Part shown: positions 1-9,495 of the stretch, one piece after another
How positions within the stretch are numbered: the stretch's first letter is position 1
Layout: each line of letters opens with the position of its first letter
Assembly (NCBI RefSeq): GCF_016756535.1
Contig: NZ_AP023247.1
Coordinates: 2,852,501 to 2,916,500, forward strand
Direction of reading: 5' to 3'
DNA: 64,000 nucleotides
From: Mesorhizobium sp. 131-2-1
GTDB taxonomy: Bacteria > Pseudomonadota > Alphaproteobacteria > Rhizobiales > Rhizobiaceae
Notes under the pieces: generated by a model
Told to the model about the DNA's origin: nothing
Database searches by the model: none
The model's input: the letters and a program-made list of their open reading frames with translations, nothing else
Translations under genes and position numbers: made by a program

Positions 1-201
1 ACCCAGACGCTGCATGAGCTGCAGCGCGATGGCTACGTCCATCGCGAGGTGTTCCCGACCAAGCCGCCAAGTGTCGAATACAGCCTGACCGATCTCGGGC
101 GTTCGATGTTCGGACCCTTGTACCAACTCGTCCAGTGGGCCGAACTCAACCATGACGCGGTGCGCGAAGCGCGGGCCGAATTCGACGCCGCGCAGGCCTG
201 A
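1..201 (+). CDS. HxlR-family transcriptional regulator, C-terminal part (cut by window edge)
   Basis: The reading frame is open from the first base and ends in TGA at 199-201, giving the last 66 residues. They fit the winged-helix end of HxlR-type regulators: an L-x2-L-x2-DGYVHR wing region, then the family hallmark PPSVEYSLTDLGRSM, then a W-containing helix that would support dimer contacts. HxlR proteins are small DNA-binding regulators that respond to redox or small molecules. The start and most of the recognition helix lie outside the window, so its target cannot be read here. The FAD monooxygenase that follows on the same strand after about 75 bp is a possible but unproven target. Confidence 0.8.
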   Translation, partial: TQTLHELQRDGYVHREVFPTKPPSVEYSLTDLGRSMFGPLYQLVQWAELNHDAVREARAEFDAAQA

Positions 202-277
202 GCCGCGATGCGTCAGCGCGGTGGCTTGATTTAGCCATGCCGCTGAAGGATTGTCCGGCCTTCGGGCTGGGCGGGCA

Positions 278-1516
278 ATGCAAGAATCTCTCGATATCGC
301 TATTGCCGGCGCCGGGCCGGCCGGGCTGGCCACGGCGCTCTATCTCAACCGGGCAGGGCACCGCGTCACCGTCTTCGAGCGGTTCGATGAGCCGAAGCCG
401 GTCGGTTCCGGGCTGATCCTGCAGCCGACCGGGCTCAGCGTGCTGGCCGAGCTTGGCGTGCTCAACGACATCCTCTCACTGGGCAGCCGCATCGACCGGC
501 TGCATGGCGCCGACGCCGGCAGCGGCCGAACGGTGCTTGACGTCCGCTACGACGCCCGGCGCGGCGGCCGCTTCGGGCTGGCGGTGCATCGTGCGGCGCT
601 GTTCGGCGTGCTGTTCGGCGCCGCCCGGCGCGAGGCGATCACCATCGAGACCAATGTCGAGATCGAGGCGCTAGAGACCGGCGAGAGCGCGATGCTGGTC
701 TGCGGCAAGGGACGCAAAGCCGGCTCGTTCGACCTGATCGTGGATGCCAGCGGCGCGCGCTCGAAGCTGCGCCAGGGCCTGAACGATCCGGCCGAGGCGC
801 GGCCGCTGGCCTACGGCGCGTTCTGGACCTCCCTCGGCTGGAAGGGCGAGGGCTTTGACGAGAACGCCTTGCTGCAGCGCTACGACAAGGCGAGCGTGAT
901 GGTCGGCGTGCTGCCGATCGGCCGGCCCGAGCCCGGCGCCGAGAAGATGGCGGCCTTCTTCTGGAGCCTGAAGCCGGCGGATGTCGAAAGCGTCCGAGCC
1001 GCGGGGCTCGACGCGTGGAAGGCGAGGGTGGTTTCGCTGTGGCCGCAATGCGCTGCCTTCACCAGCCAGATCGACAGTTTCGAGCAGCTGTCGCTGGCGC
1101 GCTACGGCCACCACACAATGCGGCTGCCCTTCGGTCGGCGGCTGGCGGTGATTGGCGATGCCGCGCATTCGACCAGTCCGCAGCTTGGCCAGGGCGCCAA
1201 CATGGCGCTGCTCGACGCGGCGGCACTCAGCCACGCGCTGTCGCGGGCGGGCAGCATCGATGCGGCGCTGGAGGCCTATGCCAAGGCGCGGCGCTGGCAT
1301 GTGCGCGTCTTCCAGGCGCTGTCGCTGGCCTTCACGCCGTTCTATCAGTCGGATTCCGTGGCGCTGCCTTTCATCCGCGACCGGCTGGTGGCGACGATCG
1401 CCAAAATCCCGCCAGCGCCACAGTTCCTGGCGTCGATGGTGGCCGGAACGGTGATCGATCCGTTCAGGCGTATCGGGCTTCAGGAAGCGCGGTGGCCTGA
1501 TCGCCCTGCCGGATGA
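278..1516 (+). CDS. FAD-dependent monooxygenase (PHBH/UbiH-like)
   Basis: The protein has 412 residues. Residues 11-16 (GAGPAG) form the ADP-binding loop of a Rossmann fold, and a GDAAH-S-x-SP-x-LGQGAN block near residue 293 is the second FAD-binding motif of class A flavoprotein hydroxylases. These enzymes use NAD(P)H and O2 to hydroxylate aromatic or related substrates in the cytoplasm. The ATG at 278 is preferred because the Rossmann strand begins just after it; an upstream TTG at 251 would add nine uninformative residues. The last 53 bp overlap the convergent glutathione S-transferase gene. The substrate cannot be predicted. Confidence 0.85.
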   Translation: MQESLDIAIAGAGPAGLATALYLNRAGHRVTVFERFDEPKPVGSGLILQPTGLSVLAELGVLNDILSLGSRIDRLHGADAGSGRTVLDVRYDARRGGRFGLAVHRAALFGVLFGAARREAITIETNVEIEALETGESAMLVCGKGRKAGSFDLIVDASGARSKLRQGLNDPAEARPLAYGAFWTSLGWKGEGFDENALLQRYDKASVMVGVLPIGRPEPGAEKMAAFFWSLKPADVESVRAAGLDAWKARVVSLWPQCAAFTSQIDSFEQLSLARYGHHTMRLPFGRRLAVIGDAAHSTSPQLGQGANMALLDAAALSHALSRAGSIDAALEAYAKARRWHVRVFQALSLAFTPFYQSDSVALPFIRDRLVATIAKIPPAPQFLASMVAGTVIDPFRRIGLQEARWPDRPAG

Positions 1517-2184
1517 TCTCAGACAAATGCGAAGCCTTGGCGCGCAGGAAGGCCTCGAGGCGCTGCGGGTAATCCTGGTCGACCGCTTCCTCCACCGACC
1601 GCCGTTCGCCCAGTGCCTGGCGCCAATGCGCGACCATCGGCTTTTCATCGAGGATGCCGAAATCGCCGATCCGGTCGAAGACGTCGAAATAGCGGAAGAT
1701 CGGTCCGTAGACGGCGTCGACCAGTGAAAAATGCGCACCGGCGAACCAGGAGCCCTGGCTTGTGCGGCCTGTCAGTTCCGCCTCCAGCCGATCGAACATC
1801 GCCGACAGCCCGCTGGCTTCGGCTTGGAAAGCGGCCTCGCTGGAAGCGGAGTAGAACCGGCCGATGGCGTTCAGAATGGCCGAGCCGAACTCGATCCAGG
1901 CGCGGTGCCGGGCGCGGGTCAGCGGGATGCAGCGGATTGGCTTCGGTTTCCTCGAGGAATTCGAGGATCACCGCCGATTCGAAAATCACCGTTTCCTCGC
2001 CGTCCTGATGGACGCGCAGCAGCGGCACCTTGCCGAGCGGCGAGATCGCCCTGAACCAGGCCGGCTTGTCGGCGAGATCGATGGTGATGCGCTCGAACGG
2101 CACGCCCTTCTCGGTAAGTGAGATCGCCGCGCGCTGCACATAGGGGCACAGATGATGGCTGACGAGGGTGAGCTTGCCGGCCAT
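1464..2184 (-). pseudogene. Glutathione S-transferase, frameshifted
   Basis: The N-terminal half starts at ATG 2184, with GGAGAG before it, and shows a thioredoxin-like GST domain: SHHLCPYVQRAAISL, then KVPLL and FESAVILEFLEE. At about 1915-1925 the frame breaks. The all-helical C-terminal domain continues one frame over (RAWIEFGSAILNAIGRFY, then FAGAHFSLVDAVYGP) to TGA 1464. In the upstream frame the protein continues into unrelated low-complexity sequence. Joined, the two halves make a normal GST of about 235-240 residues. The start codon lies 1 nt past the stop of the Rieske gene, so the two are probably co-transcribed. It may be a true lesion or a sequencing error. Confidence 0.75.
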
Positions 2185-2185
2185 C

Positions 2186-2491
2186 TTACTCTCCCCAGAC
2201 ATAGTTGAGTGCGCCGTCCTCGACGCGGGTCGAGAGGAACATCAGGCGTGCGTTTTTCGGCGCCGGGCCTTCGAGGCGGTCGCCGCTCGCCATGTCGAAG
2301 GATGCGCCGTGCCATTGGCAGACGAGCTTGCCGTCCTTGCAATCGAGGGGTCCGCCAAAATGCAGGCAGGCGTTCGCCGCCGCGCGGACGCGGTCGCCGC
2401 TGCGCCAGACATGCACCTCGCGGCCGAAGAACGGGGCAATCAGGCTGCCCGTCTCCGGGATGTCGGCGATCTTGCAGATTTCGTGCTTCAT
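2186..2491 (-). CDS. Rieske-type [2Fe-2S] ferredoxin domain protein
   Basis: The protein has 101 residues and consists of a single Rieske domain. The cluster ligands are Cys42-x-His44 and Cys58-x2-His61, in the contexts ACLHFGGPL and CQWHGASFDMASG. Stand-alone proteins of this size are usually soluble ferredoxins that pass electrons to an oxygenase, or small reductase partners. No oxygenase subunit lies beside it; the co-directional partner is the broken GST gene. Its promoter region holds two perfect 14-bp palindromes shared with the divergent MarR gene, so MarR control is likely. Confidence in the domain is high; the electron partner is unknown. Confidence 0.85.
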   Translation of the reverse strand: MKHEICKIADIPETGSLIAPFFGREVHVWRSGDRVRAAANACLHFGGPLDCKDGKLVCQWHGASFDMASGDRLEGPAPKNARLMFLSTRVEDGALNYVWGE

Positions 2492-2510
2492 CGGATTTGC
2501 CTTTCATGCC

Positions 2511-2571
2511 GATGCAATTGCATCTATATAGATGCAGATGCATTGATCGTCAAGCTTGATGCAATTGCATC
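2511..2571. promoter_or_regulatory. Paired palindromic operators between Rieske and MarR genes
   Basis: The perfect palindrome GATGCAATTGCATC occurs twice, at 2511-2524 and 2558-2571, 47 bp apart. Between them lie a third palindrome, ATCTATATAGAT (2522-2533), and a related half-site, GATGCAGATGCATTGATC (2531-2548). The 98-bp intergenic region is thus almost all operator-like and is strikingly AT-rich for this genome. MarR-family dimers typically bind such near-perfect palindromes at divergent promoters, so autoregulation plus control of the Rieske-GST unit is inferred. Confidence 0.7.
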
Positions 2572-2589
2572 TACCTCCTATGATCGGGA

Positions 2590-3048
2590 ATGACCGAGAA
2601 AGCCTCCCCTTCGCCGGCCGCTATCAAGGCCTGGGCCCGCCTGATGCGCGTTTCACGCCAGCTGGTGGAAAAGGTCGAGGATACGCTGAAGGAGAACGGC
2701 CTGCCACCGCTTGCCTGGTACGACGTGCTGCACGAGCTTGCCGAAGCGGGCGAGGGCGGGCTGCGGCCGTTCCAGCTGATCGAGCGGACCTTGTTCGCGC
2801 AATACAACATCTCGCGGCTGCTCGCCCGGCTCGAGGCCCACGGCCTGGTCGAGAAGCTGCCGGTGGCCGATGACGGCCGCGGCCAGACCATCCGCATCAC
2901 CGGCAGCGGGCGCGAGACGCGCCGCCGGATGTGGGCCGTCTACGGGCGGTCGATCGCCGAGCTGGTGGGCGACAGGCTTGCGGTCGTGGAACTGGAAATG
3001 CTGGCGGGCCTGCTCGGGCGGTTGCGCGATCCGCCTGCCGGCGACTGA
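2590..3048 (+). CDS. MarR-family transcriptional regulator
   Basis: The protein has 152 residues. The helical layout is that of MarR proteins: an N-terminal dimer helix (AWARLMRVSRQLVEKVED), the winged helix around residues 35-100 with FQLIERTLFAQYNISRLLAR as recognition helix, and a D-DGRGQTIRIT wing followed by GRETRRRM. MarR dimers repress genes for aromatic compounds, oxidants or drugs and are released by ligand. The gene is divergent from the Rieske-GST unit, and the shared 98-bp gap carries paired palindromes. The ligand is unknown. Confidence 0.88.
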   Translation: MTEKASPSPAAIKAWARLMRVSRQLVEKVEDTLKENGLPPLAWYDVLHELAEAGEGGLRPFQLIERTLFAQYNISRLLARLEAHGLVEKLPVADDGRGQTIRITGSGRETRRRMWAVYGRSIAELVGDRLAVVELEMLAGLLGRLRDPPAGD

Positions 3049-3147
3049 GCCAACCCAAACCTGGCGGTTTGCGCGCTGCATTCGGATACCAAAATGATTT
3101 TCTCCATTTTCTCCTTGCGTCGGGAGCAGGATTGCGCAATAAGCCGA

Positions 3148-3162
3148 ACCGTAACGTACGGT
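3148..3162. promoter_or_regulatory. Inverted repeat upstream of the TetR gene (candidate operator)
   Basis: The sequence ACCGTA-ACG-TACGGT is a perfect 6-bp inverted repeat with a 3-bp spacer, 47 bp before the GTG start of the TetR-family gene. TetR-family dimers usually bind such 15-16 bp inverted repeats in their own promoter. No second copy was noticed in the window. The binding role is inferred from position and symmetry. Confidence 0.45.
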
Positions 3163-3208
3163 ACTCCGCTGGAAGCGGACGTGACCTCTCATCAGGCGAG
3201 AAAGAAAC

Positions 3209-4907
<1,699 letters not shown>

Positions 4908-4932
4908 TTCGAAATCTCAAGATTGCGCGATG

Positions 4933-4962
4933 GAGCCGGCGGAGCAATCCGCCGGCTCTTTC
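4933..4962 (+). terminator. Intrinsic terminator of ilvC
   Basis: An 11-bp GC-rich stem (GAGCCGGCGGA with its exact complement) closes a 4-nt GCAA loop and is followed by CTTTC. It lies 26 bp after the ilvC stop and before the convergent PilZ gene. Confidence 0.75.
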
Positions 4963-4995
4963 GTGCCAGCTTGTCGGTTAGCCAGAGGCGGAGCT

Positions 4996-5280
4996 TCAGC
5001 CGTAATGCCAGTGCGGCTTCGGCTCGGTGCCGGCGAACTCGACGCCGATGCGGTCGTCGCGGCGCCAGCGCACCACGGCCTTGTAGCCAATGCCGTCGGT
5101 CGGCACATAGAGCAGGAACTCGTCGGGCACGCGCGCCTCGATTGGCACTTTCAGCTCGGCGCCGCCGGGATGCATGTTGCGCAGCGTGCACTTGACCTCG
5201 GAATTGGCGATGCCGGTCAGGATCGACGCGCCTTTCAGCACGCGCTGCCTGCGCTTGTCCCTGTGTTCGTCCTCGGCCAT
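4996..5280 (-). CDS. PilZ-domain protein
   Basis: The protein has 94 residues, almost all of it a PilZ-like beta-barrel. Near the N-terminus is RRQRVLKGASI, matching the arginine loop that contacts cyclic di-GMP in PilZ proteins. The second motif region reads NMHPGGAELKV, in place of the usual D/N-x-S-x2-G pattern, so the Ser is replaced and c-di-GMP binding is uncertain. It ends with VRWRRDDRIGVEF, a typical last strand. Many short PilZ proteins of this kind occur in rhizobia without known function. It is convergent with ilvC. The start at ATG 5280 is the first in frame near the conserved part. Confidence 0.75.
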   Translation of the reverse strand: MAEDEHRDKRRQRVLKGASILTGIANSEVKCTLRNMHPGGAELKVPIEARVPDEFLLYVPTDGIGYKAVVRWRRDDRIGVEFAGTEPKPHWHYG

Positions 5281-5378
5281 GGCATTCCGCTTGCGGGCGA
5301 TCCGCTCCGCCCATTCGATAGACCCGGCTGATGAACAGCGCGTTAGCGCCGGTGGTGTCTGGCGGGTGCCCCCAAGGC

Positions 5379-5410
5379 AAAAAACGGCGCCGCGAGGCGC
5401 GACGCCGTTT
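5379..5410 (-). terminator. Intrinsic terminator of the BA14K gene
   Basis: On the minus strand an inverted repeat (AAACGGCG with CGCCGTTT arms, inner GC pairs between) is followed by TTTTTTG. It lies about 25 bp past the stop of the BA14K-family gene, so it is its likely terminator. Confidence 0.65.
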
Positions 5411-5434
5411 GAGCATTCTTCGATCCGTTGCCGC

Positions 5435-6016
5435 TCAGCTATACGGCGACCAGCACTGCTGGCGCGGCCCGTTATAGGGCTGGAACGTATTGTCCCAGGC
5501 CCGGTACGAACGGTAGCGGTCGTAGCACCACTGGATGTGCGCGTTGGACAGACGCTGCGTGCGGTAGATGCGGCGGGGCTGATAGTAGCGCGGATAGGGA
5601 TCGTAATAGTTGCCGTAGGCCAGACTGCCCAAGCCCAGGCCGAGGCCCAGGCCCAAAATGGCGGCATCGGAGTCCCTGAAATGACGGCGATGATGGTGGC
5701 GTCTCCAGCGCCAGTCGTCGCCATCCCAGTTACGATCACCGTCCCAATTGCGGGAGAAATTGCGCTCGCGGAAATTGCCGGACCGCCACCGCCCATCGCG
5801 GTTGCGCCAGCGCCATTCCTCATCGGTGTATCGCCGGTCATTGTTGCCGCCAGCCCACTCGTCACGGACGGGCGTTACTCCAGGCGCAACGACGCTGGTC
5901 GGCACCGACAGGTCCGGTTGCAGGATCGGGGCGGCGAACGACGGAGCCGTCAGACCCGCCACAAGTCCCAGGGTCATCAGCCCTGATCCGAGGGAAGACA
6001 AAAAGAGCGTTTTCAT
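5435..6016 (-). CDS. BA14K-family secreted protein
   Basis: The protein has 193 residues. Residues 1-28 are a signal peptide ending in APSFAAP. A polar middle rich in Arg, Trp and Asp (for example [20 protein letters not shown]) and a His/Arg patch (RRHHHRRHF) lead into a Gly-Leu hydrophobic segment ([16 protein letters not shown]). The C-terminus carries the BA14K signature [13 protein letters not shown]4-NTF-x4[12 protein letters not shown]14K is an immunoreactive Brucella envelope protein linked to lectin-like activity; family members are frequent in Rhizobiales. The role here is probably at the envelope. Confidence 0.85.
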   Translation of the reverse strand: MKTLFLSSLGSGLMTLGLVAGLTAPSFAAPILQPDLSVPTSVVAPGVTPVRDEWAGGNNDRRYTDEEWRWRNRDGRWRSGNFRERNFSRNWDGDRNWDGDDWRWRRHHHRRHFRDSDAAILGLGLGLGLGSLAYGNYYDPYPRYYQPRRIYRTQRLSNAHIQWCYDRYRSYRAWDNTFQPYNGPRQQCWSPYS

Positions 6017-6181
6017 AGCACACTCCGAAGATTTCAGGCCCCACGCCCAGAATACCCCGGGAAGAGGCCTATTCATGGACCTTGCCGTCTGAACGGCGGA
6101 TGAACGGAAAGGTTCCGTCAACCATGACGGGCGCCTAGAGGCTCTTGTCTTCACCGGTACTTGCAGGCAATGGTCACGGCC

Positions 6182-7294
6182 ATGTCGCTGCGCCTTGCTA
6201 CCTTCAATGTCGAGAACCTGATGAACAGGTTCGATTTTTCCGGCTACCGCAACCAGCTCAATGAAGACCGGGCGCTGGCGCTGTTCGATATCCGGAGCGA
6301 GGCCGAGTACAAGATGCTGGAGCAGGCGCGCGCCATTGCCCAGTCCGACGATACGCGCCAGCTCACCGCGCTGGCGATCGCCGCCACCCGTGCCGACATC
6401 ATCTGCATGCAGGAGGTCGACAACATCGAGGCGCTGAAGGCCTTCGAATATGGCTACCTGTTCAAGATGGTCGGGCAGGGCTACCGGCAGAAATACACCA
6501 CGGCCGGCAATGATACGCGCGGCATCGACGTTGCCGTGATGATGCGCAGCGAAACGGCTGAGGGCCAGCCGATCGAATTCGTGCGCATGACCAGCCACGC
6601 CCATGTCACCTTCGAGCAGTTCGGCCTGTTCACGCCGGAACTGGCGGCGCTCGGGCACCAGGCCATCGAACGCATCTTCCGCCGTGACTGCCTCGAGGTA
6701 GACCTGAAGATCGGCGGCGTGCCGCTGACGCTCTATCTCGTCCATTTCAAATCGATGGGCTCGCCGCGCAACGGCCTCGACGGACGCGAGGCGACGATGC
6801 CGCTGCGCGTCGCCGAGGCGCAGGCGGTGCGCCGCATCATCGAGGAGCGCTTTGGCAAGGACCACGCCGCCGACAAGCGCTGGGCGATCTGCGGCGACAT
6901 GAACGACTACCGGCAGCGCGTGAAGATCGAGGGCGACAGCGTCGACGGCTACCGTTTCCACGTGATCGACGAGAGCCAGTCCTGCATCAATGTCCTGACC
7001 GCCGGCGGCTTTTGCGAAAACGTCGTCGAGCGGCGGCCGGAGATGGACCGCTGGAGTTTCTATCACACGCGCGGGCCGGAAGAGCGTCACCTCTGCCAGC
7101 TCGACTACATCCTGTTGTCGAAGGCGCTGGCGGCGAAGAACGCGACCGCTATTCCCGACATCGTCCGCGCCGGCCAGCCTTGGCGCACCATATTTCCGGC
7201 GGGTCAGGAAGTGGAGCGCTTTCCGCGCGCCGGATGGGACCGGCCGAAGGCGTCCGATCATTGCCCGGTGGTGGTCGCGCTGGACATGGCCTGA
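6182..7294 (+). CDS. Endonuclease/exonuclease/phosphatase (EEP) family protein
   Basis: The protein has 370 residues. The metal-dependent EEP (DNase I-like) fold is shown by [13 protein letters not shown] at the N-terminus, MQEVDN near residue 80 (catalytic Glu), DVAVMMR, a CGDMNDY core (catalytic Asp-x-Asn) near residue 240, and [10 protein letters not shown] at the C-terminus (catalytic Asp-His). Such enzymes cleave phosphodiester or phosphomonoester bonds; the substrate could be DNA, inositol phosphates or lipids. There is no signal peptide, so it is probably cytoplasmic. ATG 6182 is chosen because the fold begins right after it; upstream candidates at 6161 (TTG) and 6170 lack a clear ribosome site. 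Confidence 0.82.
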   Translation: MSLRLATFNVENLMNRFDFSGYRNQLNEDRALALFDIRSEAEYKMLEQARAIAQSDDTRQLTALAIAATRADIICMQEVDNIEALKAFEYGYLFKMVGQGYRQKYTTAGNDTRGIDVAVMMRSETAEGQPIEFVRMTSHAHVTFEQFGLFTPELAALGHQAIERIFRRDCLEVDLKIGGVPLTLYLVHFKSMGSPRNGLDGREATMPLRVAEAQAVRRIIEERFGKDHAADKRWAICGDMNDYRQRVKIEGDSVDGYRFHVIDESQSCINVLTAGGFCENVVERRPEMDRWSFYHTRGPEERHLCQLDYILLSKALAAKNATAIPDIVRAGQPWRTIFPAGQEVERFPRAGWDRPKASDHCPVVVALDMA

Positions 7295-7296
7295 GC

Positions 7297-7433
7297 TGTG
7301 TTGATATTCAGGTGAGGCCGGCCTGCAAATGGCGGTTTTCTCCGCTTCCGGTGCTCACGGACCTGATTGTCCGCTCCGCTCCGGTTCTCGAAAACCACCA
7401 TTTTCGGCGCGGCCTGACCTGTATCTCAACACA
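7297..7433. repeat. Long imperfect palindromic intergenic element, copy 1
   Basis: This 137-bp element begins with TGTGTTGA and ends with its exact complement, TCAACACA. Inner arms continue as near-complements (ATTCAGGTGAGGCCG against CGGCCTGACCTGTAT), and AATGGCGGTTTTC pairs with GAAAACCACCATT. It starts 2 bp after the preceding stop codon, so a long hairpin would form in the 3' end of that mRNA. A second copy lies at 57655-57794. The build recalls the RIME and other mosaic elements of Rhizobiales. Confidence 0.85.
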
Positions 7434-7445
7434 CCTCAGAGCAAG

Positions 7446-8171
7446 ATGAATTTCGACCTGCCGCGCAATGTCATCCTGCCGGTCGACGATGTCGATGTCC
7501 GGCTCGATCCCGGACCACATCCGTTCGAGCGTGATAACGCCAAGGCGATCGCCGAGAACTGGCGGCGCGAGATGGGGGCCAACCCGGCGCTGTACGACGG
7601 CACGGTGGTGCTGCTTTCGGCGCTCGCCTATCGCGACAGCCGGCTCGTCGGGCGCTGCCACGCGGTGAAGTATTCGACCTTCATGCTGTGGCGCAAGAAC
7701 CGCGACGTGGCCGGCGCCGAGCATGCCTATGCGCATGCCGTGCTGGTCGCCGGCGACAATGCGCTGGTGGCGATCCGCATGGGCGGGCACACGGTGAACG
7801 CCGGCCGCGTCTATTTCGCCGCCGGTTCGTTCGAGCCGGTCGATTTCCGCGACGGCCTGGTCGATGTCGACTTCAACATGATCCGCGAGGTGCGCGAGGA
7901 GACCGGCCTCGACCTGTCGGGCGCCGAGCGCGGCAGGCGCTACCATGCGCTGTCGACGCCGAGCGGCACCGTGATCTTCCGCCGCTACCGGGTGAGCGAA
8001 CCCGCCGACGAGATCGCGCGGCGCATCAGCGCCTTCGTTGCCGCCGAAGCGGAGCCGGAGATCGATGGCCCGGTGATCGTGCGCCATGCCACCGACCTGC
8101 CGGACGGGCTGATGGGGCATATGAAGCCGCTGATCGAGTGGCACTTCGCTCACCGCGGCGAGAGCCCCTAA
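7446..8171 (+). CDS. NUDIX hydrolase-like protein
   Basis: The protein has 241 residues. A long N-terminal region (about 1-85) precedes a NUDIX-type domain. The box is present in altered form: Gly-Ser-Phe-Glu-Pro about residue 139, then REVREETGLDL, which supplies the REx2EExG metal-binding helix. The spacing between Gly and the helix is longer than in the standard box. NUDIX enzymes hydrolyse nucleoside diphosphates linked to another group; nothing here fixes the substrate. The stop codon lies inside the left arm of a strong hairpin, which probably ends transcription. Confidence 0.75.
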   Translation: MNFDLPRNVILPVDDVDVRLDPGPHPFERDNAKAIAENWRREMGANPALYDGTVVLLSALAYRDSRLVGRCHAVKYSTFMLWRKNRDVAGAEHAYAHAVLVAGDNALVAIRMGGHTVNAGRVYFAAGSFEPVDFRDGLVDVDFNMIREVREETGLDLSGAERGRRYHALSTPSGTVIFRRYRVSEPADEIARRISAFVAAEAEPEIDGPVIVRHATDLPDGLMGHMKPLIEWHFAHRGESP

Positions 8172-8220
8172 AGCGCGTCGTGTCGAGACGGATTCGGGCG
8201 ACGCGCTTTAGGTCTTTGTT
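8168..8220 (+). terminator. Hairpin terminator at the NUDIX stop codon
   Basis: The 13-bp arms CTAAAGCGCGTCG (8168-8180) and CGACGCGCTTTAG (8199-8211) are perfect complements around an 18-nt loop, and GTCTTTGTTTTA follows. The TAA stop is inside the left arm. AAAGCGCGTCG-type hairpins are a recurring rhizobial motif, so it may also be a repeat element. Confidence 0.65.
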
Positions 8221-8222
8221 TT

Positions 8223-8271
8223 ATGCAGGTCGTCTTCCCAAAACCGCTGCACACTTTTGGGCGACATGCAT
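8223..8271. repeat. 49-bp palindromic repeat, copy 1
   Basis: The arms are ATGCAGGTCG and CGACATGCAT outside, and CCCAAAA and TTTTGGG inside. A copy of the same length and nearly the same sequence lies at 60262-60310. Here it sits between the 3' ends of the convergent NUDIX and acdS genes. Confidence 0.85.
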
Positions 8272-8278
8272 CTAGTCC

Positions 8279-9349
8279 TCAGGGGAAGAGCGGCGGCAAC
8301 GCGTCGTCCAATGCGCTTTCTCGGGTGCCGCCGTCATCCTTGTAGTAATAGCTGTAGCCGTTGATGGCCGGCGCGCCACCGAGATGCGCGTAGAGGATTC
8401 TCGATCCCTCGGGAAAGAAGCCTTTCCTGGTCAGGTCGATCAGGCCCTGCATCGACTTTCCCTCGTAGACCGGGTCGGTGATCATGGCCTCCGTGCGGGC
8501 CGCCAGCCGGATTGCGTCGTTTGTCGCCTCCGACGGAACGCCATAGGCCGGATAGGCATAGTCGGGGTTGATCACGATCTCGTCCTCGCGCACGGCGCGG
8601 CCGAGCCCGACCAGGGTAGCGGTGTCGTCGACGATACGGCGCACCTGCGCGCGTGTCTGGTCGAGCGTCCCGGAGGCGTCGATGCCGATCACCCGATCGG
8701 CGCGGTCCTGCGCGGCGAAGCCGACGATCATGCCGGCCTGCGTCGAGCCGGTCACCACGCACACGATTATGTAGTCGAAGGTGAAGCCGAGTTCGGCTTC
8801 CTGGGTGGCAACCTCCTCGGCGAAGCCGACATAGCCGAGCCCGCCGAACTTGTGCACCGAAGCGCCGGCCGGGATCGGGTAGGGCCTGCCGCCGGCGTCC
8901 CTGACCGACTGGATCGCGTCCTCCCAGCTCCTGCGGATGCCGATGTCGAAGCCGTCGTCGACGAGCCGGCTGTCCGCGCCCATCAGGCGCGTCAGCAGGA
9001 TGTTGCCGACCCGGTCGTAGACCGCGTCATAGTGGGGCACCCATTTCTCCTGGATCACCACGCACTTCATGCCGATCTTGGCGGCTGTCGCGGCTACCAT
9101 GCGCGTATGGTTCGACTGGACGCCGCCGATCGACACCAGAGTGTCGGCGCCGGAGCGAAGAGCGTCCGGCACGATGTATTCGAGCTTCCGCAGCTTGTTC
9201 CCGCCCATGGCGAGCCCGGAATTGCAATCGTCACGCTTTGCGTAGACCTGCACCTTTCCGCCCAGCGCCGCGCTCAGCCGCGGCAGATGCTCGATGGGCG
9301 TCGGACCGAAGGTCAGCGGATAGCGTTCAAACTTCGCCAGAAGTGACAT
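8279..9349 (-). CDS. acdS: 1-aminocyclopropane-1-carboxylate deaminase
   Basis: The protein has 356 residues. This PLP enzyme splits the plant ethylene precursor ACC into 2-oxobutyrate and ammonia in the cytoplasm. The start [19 protein letters not shown] is the family signature. Lys52 in [10 protein letters not shown] is the PLP lysine. Glu296 (DPVYEGKSM) and Leu323 (YAHLGGAPA) match the two residues that separate true ACC deaminases from D-cysteine desulfhydrases. The usual length is about 337-340; a C-terminal tail of roughly 18 residues (ending ALPPLFP) is extra. The start ATG 9349 has GGAGACA before it. It is divergent from acdR, the arrangement seen in free-living-type acd loci. Confidence 0.95.
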   Translation of the reverse strand: MSLLAKFERYPLTFGPTPIEHLPRLSAALGGKVQVYAKRDDCNSGLAMGGNKLRKLEYIVPDALRSGADTLVSIGGVQSNHTRMVAATAAKIGMKCVVIQEKWVPHYDAVYDRVGNILLTRLMGADSRLVDDGFDIGIRRSWEDAIQSVRDAGGRPYPIPAGASVHKFGGLGYVGFAEEVATQEAELGFTFDYIIVCVVTGSTQAGMIVGFAAQDRADRVIGIDASGTLDQTRAQVRRIVDDTATLVGLGRAVREDEIVINPDYAYPAYGVPSEATNDAIRLAARTEAMITDPVYEGKSMQGLIDLTRKGFFPEGSRILYAHLGGAPAINGYSYYYKDDGGTRESALDDALPPLFP

Positions 9350-9495
9350 CGATCTGTCTCCGTTTTTTGTCGTTTTCGATGCGTTGATAGTAGGCTCAGT
9401 CCGGCGAAAGGTGCTCTCGAACTTGCCGACAGAATTTTCACATCTCCCGGATATCTGCGATATGATTGAGCTGTTCGTTCATATGAGCTGGCAAA

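Noticed and set aside
5435..7261. A 608-codon minus-strand frame running through the EEP gene into BA14K
   Set aside because: Only its last 193 codons are real (BA14K, with signal peptide at 6016). The upstream part is antisense to the EEP-family gene.
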